A DNA stretch of 64,000 nt from Lactobacillus sp. 0.1XD8-4 (GTDB lineage Bacteria > Bacillota > Bacilli > Lactobacillales > Lactobacillaceae): the NCBI RefSeq assembly GCF_009663775.1, contig NZ_RDBR01000001.1, forward strand, positions 23,738 through 87,737, in the 5' to 3' direction. Below, piece after piece: positions 16,525 to 26,610 of the stretch. Under the pieces are notes generated by a model, which was not told where the DNA came from, ran no database searches, and saw nothing but the letters and a program-made list of their open reading frames with translations. Position 1 is the first letter of the stretch. Every line of letters starts with the position of its first letter. The position numbers and the translations under genes were made by a program.

Positions 16525-17832
16525 ATGGAATATACAAAGAAAAATTACAAAAAAGCACCATTATCATCAATTCATTTTAGGATCTATTTTGCACTCGTTT
16601 TTGGGCAAATTGCCTGTGGCTTTGCTCTTGGGATCAGTGGCACAGCCCTTTCTCAAGCAACTAATTATATTGATATCAACGACTTTTGGGTCGGCTTGAT
16701 TGGCGCGGGGAGCTTAATCGGGTTAGCTGGTAGCGCATTAATGGGTAAAATTGCTGACCAATTTGGTCGCCGAAAGATGTTGATGCTTGATATGTACCTT
16801 TTTTCTGTATTTTCTCTCTTACAATTACTAACGACAAACCTCGTTATTCTCTTTACCCTACGGATTTTAATCGGTTTGATGATTGCAATCGATTATACTG
16901 TCGGAAACGCTTTATTAGTAGAATGGTTGCCTGCAAAAGAAAGCGGCCGATTACAAAGTCAGCTAATTGTCTATTGGACAATCGGTTTTATCGCTTCGTA
17001 CATTACCGGGATTCTAATTACTGGCTTTGGCGCCCATAATTGGCAAGTTATTCTTGCGTCAAGTATTGTGCCGGGGTTAATTGCAGCAGTGTATCGATCT
17101 TTCTTTCGCATTCCTGCATCCCCAAGTTGGCTCGCTAGTCAAGGAAAAAACAAAACTGCCCAGAAATTAATTCAAAAACATCTTGGTAAAAAATGGGGAC
17201 TTTCACTAAAACAAATTCGTAGTAAGAAACCAAAGGATATTTCCCTCAAAACCTTGTTCAACCCGCCATATCGGCGACGAACCGTTGTTGGGGGCTTATT
17301 CTATGCTTGCCAGGCATTCTCTTTCTTTGGGATTAGTATCTTTTTGCCAATCCTCTTAAAGAGCATGAGCCTTGGCAACGACAACCTTTCTGGAATTATC
17401 TATAATAGCTGTATCTTCATTGGTGTGATTATCGGTAGTTGGATCTTTAAGCTTATTAGCCGCCGAATGTTTTTGATCGGGACATTTTTCCTTTCAGCTA
17501 GCGCGTTAATCATATTAATGTTAGGAAAGGGGCTTTCCCCAATTCTTCAGATCAGCATCTTCGCGATTTTCGCGATCATTCTCTCAGCTGGCCTTGTTTT
17601 AGATTATCCATACCCCACGGAACTATTTGATATTAAAGTTCGGGCTAGTGGAGTCGGGACTTGTATTACTATTAGTCGTTTTGGCGCTGCTAGCGGGACC
17701 TTCTTATTGCCAATTTTGACTCATCTCGGTGGTTCAAACTTAGCAATGCTAGTTTGTACTATTGTCTTACTAATTGGCGGAATCATCTGTCTTTTGTGGG
17801 CACCAGAAACCTCGCCAAGATTCGTTAAATAA
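16525..17832 (+). CDS. MFS transporter, sugar/metabolite:H+ symporter type
   Basis: A 435-residue major facilitator with 12 membrane segments. The loop 2-3 motif G-K-I-A-D-Q-F-G-R-R-K near residue 74 and the Y-P-T-E-L-F-D-I-K-V-R-A-S-G-x-G motif near residue 365 place it with the sugar porter/metabolite:proton symporter branch. The substrate is unknown. There is no in-frame ATG, GTG or TTG between the stop at 16489 and the ATG at 16525, so the start is firm even though the nearest ribosome site is 47 bases away behind a hairpin. A terminator follows 8 bases after the stop. Confidence 0.85.
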   Translation: MEYTKKNYKKAPLSSIHFRIYFALVFGQIACGFALGISGTALSQATNYIDINDFWVGLIGAGSLIGLAGSALMGKIADQFGRRKMLMLDMYLFSVFSLLQLLTTNLVILFTLRILIGLMIAIDYTVGNALLVEWLPAKESGRLQSQLIVYWTIGFIASYITGILITGFGAHNWQVILASSIVPGLIAAVYRSFFRIPASPSWLASQGKNKTAQKLIQKHLGKKWGLSLKQIRSKKPKDISLKTLFNPPYRRRTVVGGLFYACQAFSFFGISIFLPILLKSMSLGNDNLSGIIYNSCIFIGVIIGSWIFKLISRRMFLIGTFFLSASALIILMLGKGLSPILQISIFAIFAIILSAGLVLDYPYPTELFDIKVRASGVGTCITISRFGAASGTFLLPILTHLGGSNLAMLVCTIVLLIGGIICLLWAPETSPRFVK

Positions 17833-17840
17833 TTAATCCT

Positions 17841-17866
17841 GACTAAGCTTTTAGCTTGGTCTTTTT
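17841..17866. terminator. Terminator between MFS gene and convergent membrane-protein gene
   Basis: A 9-bp stem GACTAAGCT (17841-17849) with AGCTTGGTC (17852-17860 region), loop of about three bases, then a T run. It lies between convergent stops. Confidence 0.75.
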
Positions 17867-17868
17867 CT

Positions 17869-19158
17869 TTATTTTGCTAGTAAATATTTGCGATCATGAA
17901 AAATAACAAAAACCCCTGTGATAATAAACAAAATAATCATACTTACCCGCAAATAAAACATTTCCCGACTATATTGCAGTTCTTGCTGGTGATCGATATA
18001 TGGAATTAAAAGCGCGCTTTTATTATCAAGTTTGAAAAAGGAAATTACTTCAAGCATCCCAAAAAGCGCTATCTGATTACAAAGCGATCCAAAAACAGAT
18101 AGCTTTTGATCAATACTACTATATTTGTCAGGCACCTGAACTTTTACCCACTTACCTAGTAACATTGAACTTAAAACAGTAATCGCCGTCCCTATTAAGT
18201 AGGTACGGTCTGTATAAGTCAAAAATAAACCTAAGCATAAAACCCCTAGTGTGGCCTTATAACGCACCGTTAAATTAATTTCTTGCAGTTTTTTATTGAA
18301 AAAACCAATTAACATTCCACTAACCATTAATTCAATAAAAACAACAAAAATCCAGTAAACTTTATTTTGTTGAAAGGCAAACAATAAGGTGTAAATAATG
18401 ACATAGTTTTTTATTGCCCCTAGCCAAATCCGAAAAAGCTTAAATGGCTGACCAAATATATTCCGTAGTTCTAAAATAATACCAAGAATAGCTAAAACAA
18501 TCAGTACCCAGCTAAAGTCAGAAATCCGCCCCGTTTTCTTAAAAAAACTAATGATAAACACAACTACAAGAACTGCAATTGCTGGAAAGGCCGTTTTTAA
18601 GTTAAATGAAAATTTAAGGTCAAGCGGGGTTTTATCCCTTTTAACAACGACATAAGCATATAAAACCTCGAGCCCTAATATAATAGTATAAAAAATAAAA
18701 CCATATACTAACGATGTTTTCATCATCAACAGGCCAAGAACAATTAAGCCCGCAATAACACTAAAACCGGCAATCATATTTACCCGCTTAAAGTTAATCC
18801 CCGCAACTTCTTTATTCGGATCTCCCAATAATTTCAAACCAGTAACACCAAAGCCAATCGCAATCGCTGCGATACTAGCAATCCACTCTATACGGAAATA
18901 AATACCAATACAGGCCAAGATACCACCAATAAAGGCAACGATTGAGCAAAACTTAGTTACTCCCGACCAAGCCGCAAGATTAAGTCGTCCGTCTAGGATA
19001 AATGGCATTACTTTTTCAACAGTGTATACAAAAATAAACGGCCATACAAACATAATTACATTGGCATGGGCAATGATAGAAAACGCAAATAGCAAAGTTG
19101 GAAATAAAATATAACTACGAGCGACAAGCTCATGATTAATTGCCAAAAATTTTTTCAT
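17869..19158 (-). CDS. Polytopic membrane protein of unknown function
   Basis: A 429-residue, very hydrophobic protein with about 12 membrane segments from residue 15 to the C-terminus, spaced like a transporter but without a family signature that I recognise. Segments alternate with short basic loops (V-V-K-R-D-K, F-F-K-K-T-G-R). It has a good GAGG-type ribosome site about ten bases before the ATG (minus-strand complement of 19160-19170). It stands alone between an MFS gene and potD, convergent to the first. It might be a flippase, polymerase or O-antigen-type protein, but this is a guess. Confidence 0.7.
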   Translation of the reverse strand: MKKFLAINHELVARSYILFPTLLFAFSIIAHANVIMFVWPFIFVYTVEKVMPFILDGRLNLAAWSGVTKFCSIVAFIGGILACIGIYFRIEWIASIAAIAIGFGVTGLKLLGDPNKEVAGINFKRVNMIAGFSVIAGLIVLGLLMMKTSLVYGFIFYTIILGLEVLYAYVVVKRDKTPLDLKFSFNLKTAFPAIAVLVVVFIISFFKKTGRISDFSWVLIVLAILGIILELRNIFGQPFKLFRIWLGAIKNYVIIYTLLFAFQQNKVYWIFVVFIELMVSGMLIGFFNKKLQEINLTVRYKATLGVLCLGLFLTYTDRTYLIGTAITVLSSMLLGKWVKVQVPDKYSSIDQKLSVFGSLCNQIALFGMLEVISFFKLDNKSALLIPYIDHQQELQYSREMFYLRVSMIILFIITGVFVIFHDRKYLLAK

Positions 19159-19218
19159 AAGTTACCTCCTGCTCTTTGCCGTTTACTTTTAGTAAATCAC
19201 ATCTTGAACCAAAAATAA

Positions 19219-19262
19219 AAGAATAGGACTTTAACCATTAAGTTAAAAATCCTACTCTTTTA
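19219..19262 (-). terminator. Terminator of the potABCD operon
   Basis: Imperfect long hairpin on the minus strand starting at the potD stop codon (arms about 19246-19260 and 19219-19233), followed by a T-rich run. It separates potD from the unknown membrane-protein gene downstream. Confidence 0.75.
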
Positions 19263-20333
19263 TTTGGCAAACATCTTAAATTCTAAAAATAAATCATTAT
19301 ACTCCCCTAAGACACGCAATGGTAGATCACGATAAACTTGTAAGTGCTTCATTGTGGCCTCTGGCGGATAAAACGCTTTGTCTGAGGTAATTTTTTTAGG
19401 AAGTTGTTTCTTCGCTGCTTTATTCGGGGTGGCGTAACCAACATACTTAGCATTTTGGGCAGCATTTTGCGGGTCAAGCATAAAATTGATAAATTCATAA
19501 GCGGCTGCCTTATTCCGGGCCGTTTTAGGGATAACCATATTATCAAACCAAATATTGCTTCCCTCACTTGGCACAACGTAATGTAAGTGTGGATTAATAT
19601 CCATCATCTCCCGCGCGTCCCCAGAATAAGTTACCCCAACTGCTGCTTCATCTTGTTCCATGTACATCTTCATCTCATCAGCAATAATTGCTTTGACATT
19701 AGGTGTTAGCTGTTTTAAGTGTGCTTGTGCAAGCTTCAATCGGTGATAGTTGGTCGTGTTAACAGACTGGTGTTGGGTAATTAATGCCACGGCAAAAACA
19801 TCCCTAGCACTATCAATTAACATTACATTATTTTTAAGACGCGGATTCCATAGCTGCTCCCAATGTTGAACGTCTTTTCCCTGAACTTTTTGATCATTAT
19901 AAATAATTCCTAATGTCCCCCAGAAATACGGGACTGAATAACGGTTTGTAGGATCAAATGATTGATTCAGAAATTGGGAATCAATATAGCGTAAGTTTGG
20001 TAACTTATGATGGTCAAGGGGGGCAATTAAATGCTCCTTTTTCATTCGTTGAACTGTATACTCACTTGGAACAACTACATCATAGTTAGTCCCGCCTTGA
20101 CGAATCTTAGTTAACATCGATTCATTACTGTCAAAAGTTTCATAATCAACATGGTAACCAGTCTGGTGCTCAAATTTTGTAAGTAGCGCGGGGTCAATAT
20201 AATCGCCCCAATTATAAATTGTTAATGTTTGCTTTCCACCACCAGTCTTTTGCTGATTAAATGCAACATCACCAAGGGCTAATAGGATACAAATAATAAC
20301 AATCGCAAGGAAGGCACTGAATAATTTTTTCAT
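19260..20333 (-). CDS. potD: Spermidine/putrescine ABC transporter substrate-binding protein
   Basis: A 357-residue extracellular solute-binding protein. A signal or anchor segment lies at about residues 5-25. The mature start T-L-T-I-Y-N-W-G-D-Y-I-D-P (residues 36-48), the D-S-N-E-S-M-L-T-K segment and W-G-T-L-G-I-I-Y-N-D are hallmarks of PotD. There is no convincing lipobox cysteine at the end of the signal region, so it may be held by an uncleaved anchor, as in some lactobacilli. It is the last gene of potABCD, overlapping potC by 4 bases. Confidence 0.93.
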   Translation of the reverse strand: MKKLFSAFLAIVIICILLALGDVAFNQQKTGGGKQTLTIYNWGDYIDPALLTKFEHQTGYHVDYETFDSNESMLTKIRQGGTNYDVVVPSEYTVQRMKKEHLIAPLDHHKLPNLRYIDSQFLNQSFDPTNRYSVPYFWGTLGIIYNDQKVQGKDVQHWEQLWNPRLKNNVMLIDSARDVFAVALITQHQSVNTTNYHRLKLAQAHLKQLTPNVKAIIADEMKMYMEQDEAAVGVTYSGDAREMMDINPHLHYVVPSEGSNIWFDNMVIPKTARNKAAAYEFINFMLDPQNAAQNAKYVGYATPNKAAKKQLPKKITSDKAFYPPEATMKHLQVYRDLPLRVLGEYNDLFLEFKMFAK

Positions 20334-21148
20334 TGTGCATCCCCTTCCTTAATTGCAACAATTCGTGGACGCCGACCGCCGCGTTTACTGATAGCATAAT
20401 AACCAATTACTAGCAGCAGCGACACAATGAACATTAGTGTTGATAGGGCATTAATTTCAAGATTAATTCCTTGCCGTGCCCGAGAATAAATTTCTACAGA
20501 GAGCGTTGAAAAGCCATTACCAGTTACAAAAAAAGTAACCGCAAAATCATCAAGCGAATAGGTAAACGCCATAAAATAACCAGCAAAAATCCCAGGGGCA
20601 ATTGATGGCAATATTACCCGGGAAAGTACTTGCCAGCGACTAGCCCCAAGATCGTACGCTGCATCAACTAAAGTGGGTGACATTTCGTTTAACTTCGGCA
20701 AAACCATTAAAACTACAATCGGAATACAAAAAGCGATATGACTCAGGAGAACCGAGATAAATCCTAACCGAATACCAAGCATGGTGAAGAAGATTAAGAA
20801 ACTTGCTCCGATGATAACATCTGGCGAAACCATTAAAACGTTATTTAGTGATAGAAGGCTATTCTTCCATGGACGGCGGGCATCCTTAATTGCTAACGCC
20901 CCAAGCGTGCCGATAATTGTAGCTAACAATGATGCAAGAAAAGCTACTAATAAAGTATTAATCACAATTGTAATCATTCGACTATCAGCAAGCAGATCAG
21001 CATAGTGTTGAAGCGAAAAGCCATGGTATTTTTCCATTGTCTGACCGCTACTAAATGAGAAAACAACCAGGTAAAGGATTGGCGCATATAAAATCACAAA
21101 TACTAATGCTAGATAAATGTTTCCCCATGACCAATAATGCTTTTTCAT
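20330..21148 (-). CDS. potC: Spermidine/putrescine ABC transporter permease
   Basis: A 272-residue inner-membrane permease with six membrane segments and the ABC-coupling EAA loop near residue 175 (V-D-A-A-Y-D-L-G-A-S-R-W-Q). The start at 21148 follows AAGGGGGA at good distance and overlaps the potB stop by one base (TAATG). A longer open frame running into potB is rejected. Together with PotB it forms the channel of the polyamine importer; PotA supplies ATP hydrolysis and PotD the binding protein. Confidence 0.93.
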   Translation of the reverse strand: MKKHYWSWGNIYLALVFVILYAPILYLVVFSFSSGQTMEKYHGFSLQHYADLLADSRMITIVINTLLVAFLASLLATIIGTLGALAIKDARRPWKNSLLSLNNVLMVSPDVIIGASFLIFFTMLGIRLGFISVLLSHIAFCIPIVVLMVLPKLNEMSPTLVDAAYDLGASRWQVLSRVILPSIAPGIFAGYFMAFTYSLDDFAVTFFVTGNGFSTLSVEIYSRARQGINLEINALSTLMFIVSLLLVIGYYAISKRGGRRPRIVAIKEGDAQ

Positions 21149-21954
21149 TAGCGATGTCCCCCTTTCCGCTTTTCTTCGCCAGTCACAAACATAATAATAA
21201 ACATTGCAATAATAAGAACGACCCCGATTGTCGAACCCATTCCCCAATTCTGGGTCGTAAGAAAGTGCTCCTCAATCGCTGTCCCAAGGGTAATAACTCG
21301 GTTTCCGCCAATTAAACGCGTAATCATAAACAGTGAAAGCGATGGAATAAACACTGCTTGGATTCCTGCTTTTACTCCCGGCATTGATAATGGCCAAATT
21401 ACCCGACGAAACGTTTGCCAGTGAGTAGCTCCCAAATCATAACTTGCATTAATCAACGATGGGTTGATCTCTGCTAAATTATTAAAAATCGGCAATACCA
21501 TAAAGGGAATTTCAATATAGGCCGCAACGAACATAAAACTTGCATCCGTAAATAATAGCTGGTGGCTACCAAGCCCCACGAATTGTAAAAATTCGTTAAT
21601 TGTTCCTGTTCGGCTAAAGAGGCCGATAAAAGCATACGTTTTTAGCAACAGGTTAATCCAAGTAGGCAAGATAACTAACAACAGCCAAAACTGCTTATTA
21701 GGCAATTTATTCAAGATATAAGCTGTTGGGTAGCTGATAATTAAGGTCACAAGGGTAATTAGAAAAGCATACCAAACCGAATTTATGGTCATTTTTAGAT
21801 ATACGCTCGAAGTAAGATATTCTGCATAATTATTAAGGGTCACCTGACCATTAATATTAAAAAATGATTGATATAAAATTAATACTAACGGCGCAATAAC
21901 AAATAAGATAATCCACAAAGCATATGGAACAATAAACATCGCTTTTTGTCGCAT
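21148..21954 (-). CDS. potB: Spermidine/putrescine ABC transporter permease
   Basis: A 268-residue permease with six membrane segments. The EAA coupling loop lies near residue 165 (I-N-A-S-Y-D-L-G-A-T-H-W-Q). The N-terminal M-F-I-V-P-Y-x-L-W-I-I-L-F-V segment is as in PotB. Its ATG overlaps the potA stop by one base and its own stop overlaps the potC start by one base, so translation of the operon is tightly coupled. Confidence 0.93.
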   Translation of the reverse strand: MRQKAMFIVPYALWIILFVIAPLVLILYQSFFNINGQVTLNNYAEYLTSSVYLKMTINSVWYAFLITLVTLIISYPTAYILNKLPNKQFWLLLVILPTWINLLLKTYAFIGLFSRTGTINEFLQFVGLGSHQLLFTDASFMFVAAYIEIPFMVLPIFNNLAEINPSLINASYDLGATHWQTFRRVIWPLSMPGVKAGIQAVFIPSLSLFMITRLIGGNRVITLGTAIEEHFLTTQNWGMGSTIGVVLIIAMFIIMFVTGEEKRKGGHR

Positions 21955-23045
21955 TAGTCCGCCTCCTCATAACTATCTAAGCGGGCATCGAAATCTTCTT
22001 CGGTTTCGTTGTATCGCATAACGTGGATATCTTCGGGATCAAAAGTAATGCCAACCTTTGCCCCAACCTTTGTTTTATGAATTGAATTAATCTTCCATTT
22101 ATGATTTCGCTGATCGATTACTGTAATTTGGTAATCAACCCCGCGGAAAAGTTGCGTTTCAACTGTACCAATCAGCTTTCCTTTTTCAACTGTGGTTATA
22201 TCGAGGTCCTCTGGTCGAATTACTACTTCAACTTTTTCATTGGGTTTCATCCCCGCATCCACACAATCAAAATCTTGTCCGTTAATTGAAACAACGTAAT
22301 CTTTTTTCATAATTCCCGGCACAATATTGCTTTCCCCGATAAAGTCAGCAACAAAGTGGTTCAGCGGCTCATCATAGATATCAACCGGCGTCCCGCTCTG
22401 TTGAATTTTTCCATCATTAATAATTAAAATTTGGTCACTCATTGCCAATGCTTCTTCTTGATCATGAGTAACAAAAATAAAGGTGATCCCTAGTTGTCGT
22501 TGCAATTGTCGCAATTCCGTCTGCATTTGAACCCGTAATTTATGATCAAGGGCAGACAAAGCTTCATCAAGCAGCAACACCTTAGGTTTATTTACTATTG
22601 CCCGGGCAATAGCCACTCGTTGTCGTTGCCCACCCGACATTGCTGTAATTTCACGATTATCGTAGCCATCAAGTTGAACCAGATGCAGTGCTTCTTTTAC
22701 CCGTTGTTTGATTTCATTTTTCTTTACGCCTTTTATCTGTAGCCCAAAAGCCACATTTTCAGCAACATTCATATGCGGAAATAGGGCATAATCTTGAAAA
22801 ACAGTATTAACCTGTCGCTGATTTGCTGGAACATCATTGATCCGCTGACCATCAAAATATATATCACCAGCAGAAGTATGATCAAACCCAGCAATCAATC
22901 TTAGGATAGTTGTTTTTCCCGATCCTGATGGTCCTAATAAGGTATAAAACTTTCCTGCTTCAATTTCAAAGCTAATATCACGCAGCACGATATTATCATC
23001 ATACTGCTTGCTCACATGCTGAAATTCCATTATGTTCTTTGCCAT
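21954..23045 (-). CDS. potA: Spermidine/putrescine ABC transporter ATP-binding protein
   Basis: A 363-residue ATPase with Walker [10 protein letters not shown] near residue 40, signature M-S-G-G-Q-R-Q-R-V near 135, Walker [12 protein letters not shown] near 155 and switch His in V-T-H-D-Q-E-E. The C-terminal 120 residues are the TOBE/OB regulatory domain typical of PotA-type importers. The start at 23045 is preferred over 23063 because GGGGAAG lies just before it. It opens the potABCD operon; the divergent pepX gene starts about 140 bases away, leaving room for two promoters. Confidence 0.93.
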   Translation of the reverse strand: MAKNIMEFQHVSKQYDDNIVLRDISFEIEAGKFYTLLGPSGSGKTTILRLIAGFDHTSAGDIYFDGQRINDVPANQRQVNTVFQDYALFPHMNVAENVAFGLQIKGVKKNEIKQRVKEALHLVQLDGYDNREITAMSGGQRQRVAIARAIVNKPKVLLLDEALSALDHKLRVQMQTELRQLQRQLGITFIFVTHDQEEALAMSDQILIINDGKIQQSGTPVDIYDEPLNHFVADFIGESNIVPGIMKKDYVVSINGQDFDCVDAGMKPNEKVEVVIRPEDLDITTVEKGKLIGTVETQLFRGVDYQITVIDQRNHKWKINSIHKTKVGAKVGITFDPEDIHVMRYNETEEDFDARLDSYEEAD

Positions 23046-23185
23046 CGGCTCTTCCCCAATCATGATTTTTTAAACTAAATATCAGTATAAATTATACGCT
23101 CTAAATCGCAACCACTGTTAATTCTAAGCAAATTAATATAAAAGTGCGATAATTAATATATCAAATTCTATGCGAGGTGTTCCAA

Positions 23186-25594
23186 ATGAAAATTAATCAA
23201 TTTAGTATCACTACAACCACACCACAACAGCGTCGGCAGGAATTAATGTCAATCCGCTTACTAAGAAAAAACGAGGAAAACAAACTAACGCCCAACGCAA
23301 TGTGGGAAACATTATTGGCACGCATTCATATGGCAAGTAACCAGCCTATTGTAACTAAACAGTGGCTGCATGACCTTTTAGCTACTCCCGATCTGGCACT
23401 TGATGACTGGTTTGATAAACAAGAGCCGCTCACCAACAGTATCTTTTATCTCGTTGCGTTACAATTACTCGAATTTGAAGCTGCTGTTGATTTTGACATT
23501 GCAGATCCCCTAACAATGGTTAAGCAGACGGGCCTCCCAACCGAATACCATCAACAATGGACAACTGCTAATGTCATCGACGCCTTTTACCTCCTATTAA
23601 ATACTCATGGAAAAAACGGGCAATCGCTCATCGATCATTTAACTGCCAAAGGTTTTATGGCATGGACTTATCAATTACCGCCTGAACAAAAGCCCTTATA
23701 TTTTAACGGGAAACCCCTTGCCTGTTTTGACCCTGCTAAATTTATCCGCGAAGTTGTCTACATTGAAACAGATATGGATACAGATTTTGATGGTAAAGCA
23801 GACTTAGTTAAAGCCGAAATTATGCGGCCGCTTGAATCAGATCATGGGTTAAAAGTACCCGCAGTATTTACAGCCAGTCCTTATAATCAAGGAACTAATG
23901 ACGAATGGGGAGAAAAGGCAACCCATAATGTCAACATTCCACTGACCCACAAATCAACTAATTATCATGCTCCTGCTGAAGAAAAGTTTCCAACCACTTT
24001 TTCTTATCAACAAGTGACTGGTCAAGCCCACCATGCAACAGAGACTTTTAGTACGACCCCTGCCTATACACTAAATAATTACCTTGCAGTTCGCGGATAC
24101 GCAATTGTCTATGCTGCTGGGATTGGTACTAAAGACTCCGATGGTCTCCAAACCTGCGGCTCACCTGAACAAACTAATTCAATGAAAGCAGTGGTTGAAT
24201 GGCTTCACGGTGACCGTCATGCATTTACTGATCGTAACAGTGGGACAGAAATTCAAGCTAACTGGTGTAACGGCAAAGTCGCCATGACTGGCCGATCATA
24301 TCTGGGAACCCTTGCTACCGCCGTTGCTACTACTGGCGTTGCCGGACTTGAAGCAATTATTAGTGAGGCAGCTATTTCTAGTTGGTATGATTATTACCGT
24401 GAAAATGGTCTTGTCCGTGCTCCAGGCGGTTTCCAAGGTGAAGACGCTGATGTCCTTGCTGATGAAACATTCAGCCGAACTAAGCGGCCTGCTGACTACC
24501 GAAGAATCGAAAAAACGAATACTAAGTACATTAACAAAATGCAAGCCGCTATGGATAGAAAGAGCGGCAATTATAACGCCTTTTGGGATAATCGAAATTA
24601 TCGTCATGATTTTGCTAACATTAAAGCTGCTGTAATGATGGTTCACGGTTTAAATGATACCAATGTTCGTCCTAGTAATGTTAAGGCCCTATATGACAGC
24701 CTTCAAAAGTTGCCTGTAACGAGTAAAATTATTTTGCATCAAGGGCAGCATATTTATATCAATGCTTTTCGGTCGCTTGATTTCTCTGACATGGTTAACC
24801 TATGGCTCGCTAATAAACTGTGGGGACAAGAGAATTATGCTGATGTAACTTTACCAAAAGTCCTTGTCCAAGATAACAGCAATCCCGAAACTTGGAATAC
24901 TTATCGCCAATGGACAGCAGGAAAAAAGCACGAGTACCAATTTAATGACCAACGTTTGACGGCAATCCAAGGACTTGGTATTCAAAGTTTTAGCGATTAT
25001 CAGCCTGAAGAAAAGTATTTAAAGTGGTGCCAAAACCCTCATGAATGGGCAAAAGCACTCATTAAGGATAATGGGCAGTTTAGTCGGCATTTTGTCAGCG
25101 TTCCAACTGAAACTGACATAATTCTACGCGGAACACCAACCGTAACGTTAAAAGTTGCTTCTTCCAAAAACTATGGCATGATTAGTGCCCGCCTTGTTGA
25201 TTTTGGGAACGGAAAACGGTTAACAACTTCTCCTGTCCTTTTTAATCGTAACGGCCTTGAACTTGGCTATCACTGGAAGACTGACGACCTCCGTGAATTC
25301 AAGCTTCAAAAGTCATCCACCACTGATAAGATAATCGCAAGCGGACATATTAACTTACAAAATCGTCATACTCCCGCACAAGTTGATAACCTAACTGCTA
25401 ATCAATTTGTTACGGTTAAGTTCAACTTGCAGCCAATTTTCCATCGCCTGGTCGCTGGTCATCAATTAGGGTTAATTATTTATAGTACCGATTATGAATA
25501 TACACTTCGTGGCAATGAGCGAATCGAGTATCAACTAGACCTCGCTGGGTGTCACCTTAATATTCCTGGTGTATCTCTGGACAATGATCAATAA
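23186..25594 (+). CDS. pepX: Xaa-Pro dipeptidyl-peptidase
   Basis: An 802-residue cytoplasmic serine peptidase (family S15) that releases X-Pro dipeptides from peptide N-termini. The nucleophile lies in G-R-S-Y-L-G-T near residue 371. Catalytic Asp is probably in H-G-L-N-D-T-N near 490 and His in H-Q-G-Q-H near 520. The N-terminal helical dimerisation region, alpha/beta hydrolase core and C-terminal jelly-roll domain are all present at normal length. The ATG at 23186 follows GAGGTG; a GTG at 23177 overlaps that site and is rejected. The next gene encodes a proline iminopeptidase, so the pair handles proline-rich peptides. Confidence 0.95.
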   Translation: MKINQFSITTTTPQQRRQELMSIRLLRKNEENKLTPNAMWETLLARIHMASNQPIVTKQWLHDLLATPDLALDDWFDKQEPLTNSIFYLVALQLLEFEAAVDFDIADPLTMVKQTGLPTEYHQQWTTANVIDAFYLLLNTHGKNGQSLIDHLTAKGFMAWTYQLPPEQKPLYFNGKPLACFDPAKFIREVVYIETDMDTDFDGKADLVKAEIMRPLESDHGLKVPAVFTASPYNQGTNDEWGEKATHNVNIPLTHKSTNYHAPAEEKFPTTFSYQQVTGQAHHATETFSTTPAYTLNNYLAVRGYAIVYAAGIGTKDSDGLQTCGSPEQTNSMKAVVEWLHGDRHAFTDRNSGTEIQANWCNGKVAMTGRSYLGTLATAVATTGVAGLEAIISEAAISSWYDYYRENGLVRAPGGFQGEDADVLADETFSRTKRPADYRRIEKTNTKYINKMQAAMDRKSGNYNAFWDNRNYRHDFANIKAAVMMVHGLNDTNVRPSNVKALYDSLQKLPVTSKIILHQGQHIYINAFRSLDFSDMVNLWLANKLWGQENYADVTLPKVLVQDNSNPETWNTYRQWTAGKKHEYQFNDQRLTAIQGLGIQSFSDYQPEEKYLKWCQNPHEWAKALIKDNGQFSRHFVSVPTETDIILRGTPTVTLKVASSKNYGMISARLVDFGNGKRLTTSPVLFNRNGLELGYHWKTDDLREFKLQKSSTTDKIIASGHINLQNRHTPAQVDNLTANQFVTVKFNLQPIFHRLVAGHQLGLIIYSTDYEYTLRGNERIEYQLDLAGCHLNIPGVSLDNDQ

Positions 25595-25596
25595 AT

Positions 25597-25610
25597 GTTT
25601 CATATGAAAC
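25597..25610. promoter_or_regulatory. Perfect 14-bp palindrome between pepX and pepI
   Basis: GTTTCATATGAAAC begins 3 bases after the pepX stop. It is too short to be a terminator and has no T run. About 25 bases on, TTAGCA and TAGAAT with an 18-base spacer could be the pepI promoter. An operator role is a guess. Confidence 0.3.
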
Positions 25611-25684
25611 CAAGCTAGTTTTAGCAGAATCCTTATAATTGCGGTAGAATGAATAATATGCACAATTAAAGGAGAGATTTGAGA

Positions 25685-26596
25685 ATGAAACAAGGAACTA
25701 AAATTATCACCCTCGATAATGGTTATCATCTCTGGACAAATACACAAGGTGACGGCAATATTCATTTGTTAGCTCTTCATGGTGGTCCAGGTGGCAATCA
25801 TGAATATTGGGAAGATGCTGCTGAACAGTTAAAAAAGCAAGGACTAGATGTACAGGTAACAATGTATGATCAACTTGGTTCACTCTACTCTGACCAACCA
25901 GACTATTCAGATCCTGAAATTGCAAAGAAGTACCTGACTTATGAATATTTTCTTGATGAAGTTGATGAAGTACGAGAAAAGTTAGGCCTCGATAACTTCT
26001 ACTTAATCGGACAAAGCTGGGGAGGATTACTCGTCCAAGAGTATGCTGTTAAATACGGTCAACACCTTAAAGGAGCAATTATTTCATCGATGGTTGATGA
26101 GATTGACGAATATGTTGACCACGTTAATGCATTACGTGATCAAACACTTTCCACTGAAGACGTTGCTTTTATGAAAGAATGTGAGGATAACGACGACTAC
26201 AGTAATCCAAAGTATCAACAATTAGTTCAAGTAATGAACGAACAATATGTTGATCGTAAACAGCCATCTAAGCTTTACCATCTTAAAGACCTCGGTGGAG
26301 ATGCAGTCTATAACGTTTTCCAAGGCGACAACGAATTTGTTATCACAGGAAAACTTAAAGGCTGGCACTTCCGCGATCAATTAAAGAATATTAAAGTTCC
26401 TACTTTAATTACCTTTGGTGAACACGAGACAATGCCTGTTGATACTGCTAAAACGATGAATAAGCTCATTCCTAACTCTAAACTCGTTACAACTCCAAAT
26501 GGTGGTCATCACCATATGGTTGATAACCCTGACGTTTACTATAAACACCTTGCTGATTTTATCCGCGACGTTGAAAACAATAATTTTAATAAATAA
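25685..26596 (+). CDS. pepI: Proline iminopeptidase family alpha/beta hydrolase
   Basis: A 303-residue serine peptidase (family S33) that removes N-terminal proline. The oxyanion-hole motif H-G-G-P-G lies near residue 35, the nucleophile in G-Q-S-W-G-G near 110, and the catalytic His in G-G-H-H near 280; the Asp is expected near 250. Length and motifs match lactobacillus PepI/PepR; leucyl or other aminopeptidase activity is possible. AAAGGAGAG precedes the ATG at 25685; a TTG two codons upstream is rejected. It follows pepX in the same direction after 90 bases. Confidence 0.88.
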   Translation: MKQGTKIITLDNGYHLWTNTQGDGNIHLLALHGGPGGNHEYWEDAAEQLKKQGLDVQVTMYDQLGSLYSDQPDYSDPEIAKKYLTYEYFLDEVDEVREKLGLDNFYLIGQSWGGLLVQEYAVKYGQHLKGAIISSMVDEIDEYVDHVNALRDQTLSTEDVAFMKECEDNDDYSNPKYQQLVQVMNEQYVDRKQPSKLYHLKDLGGDAVYNVFQGDNEFVITGKLKGWHFRDQLKNIKVPTLITFGEHETMPVDTAKTMNKLIPNSKLVTTPNGGHHHMVDNPDVYYKHLADFIRDVENNNFNK

Positions 26597-26610
26597 TGAG
26601 CTATTAGCGA

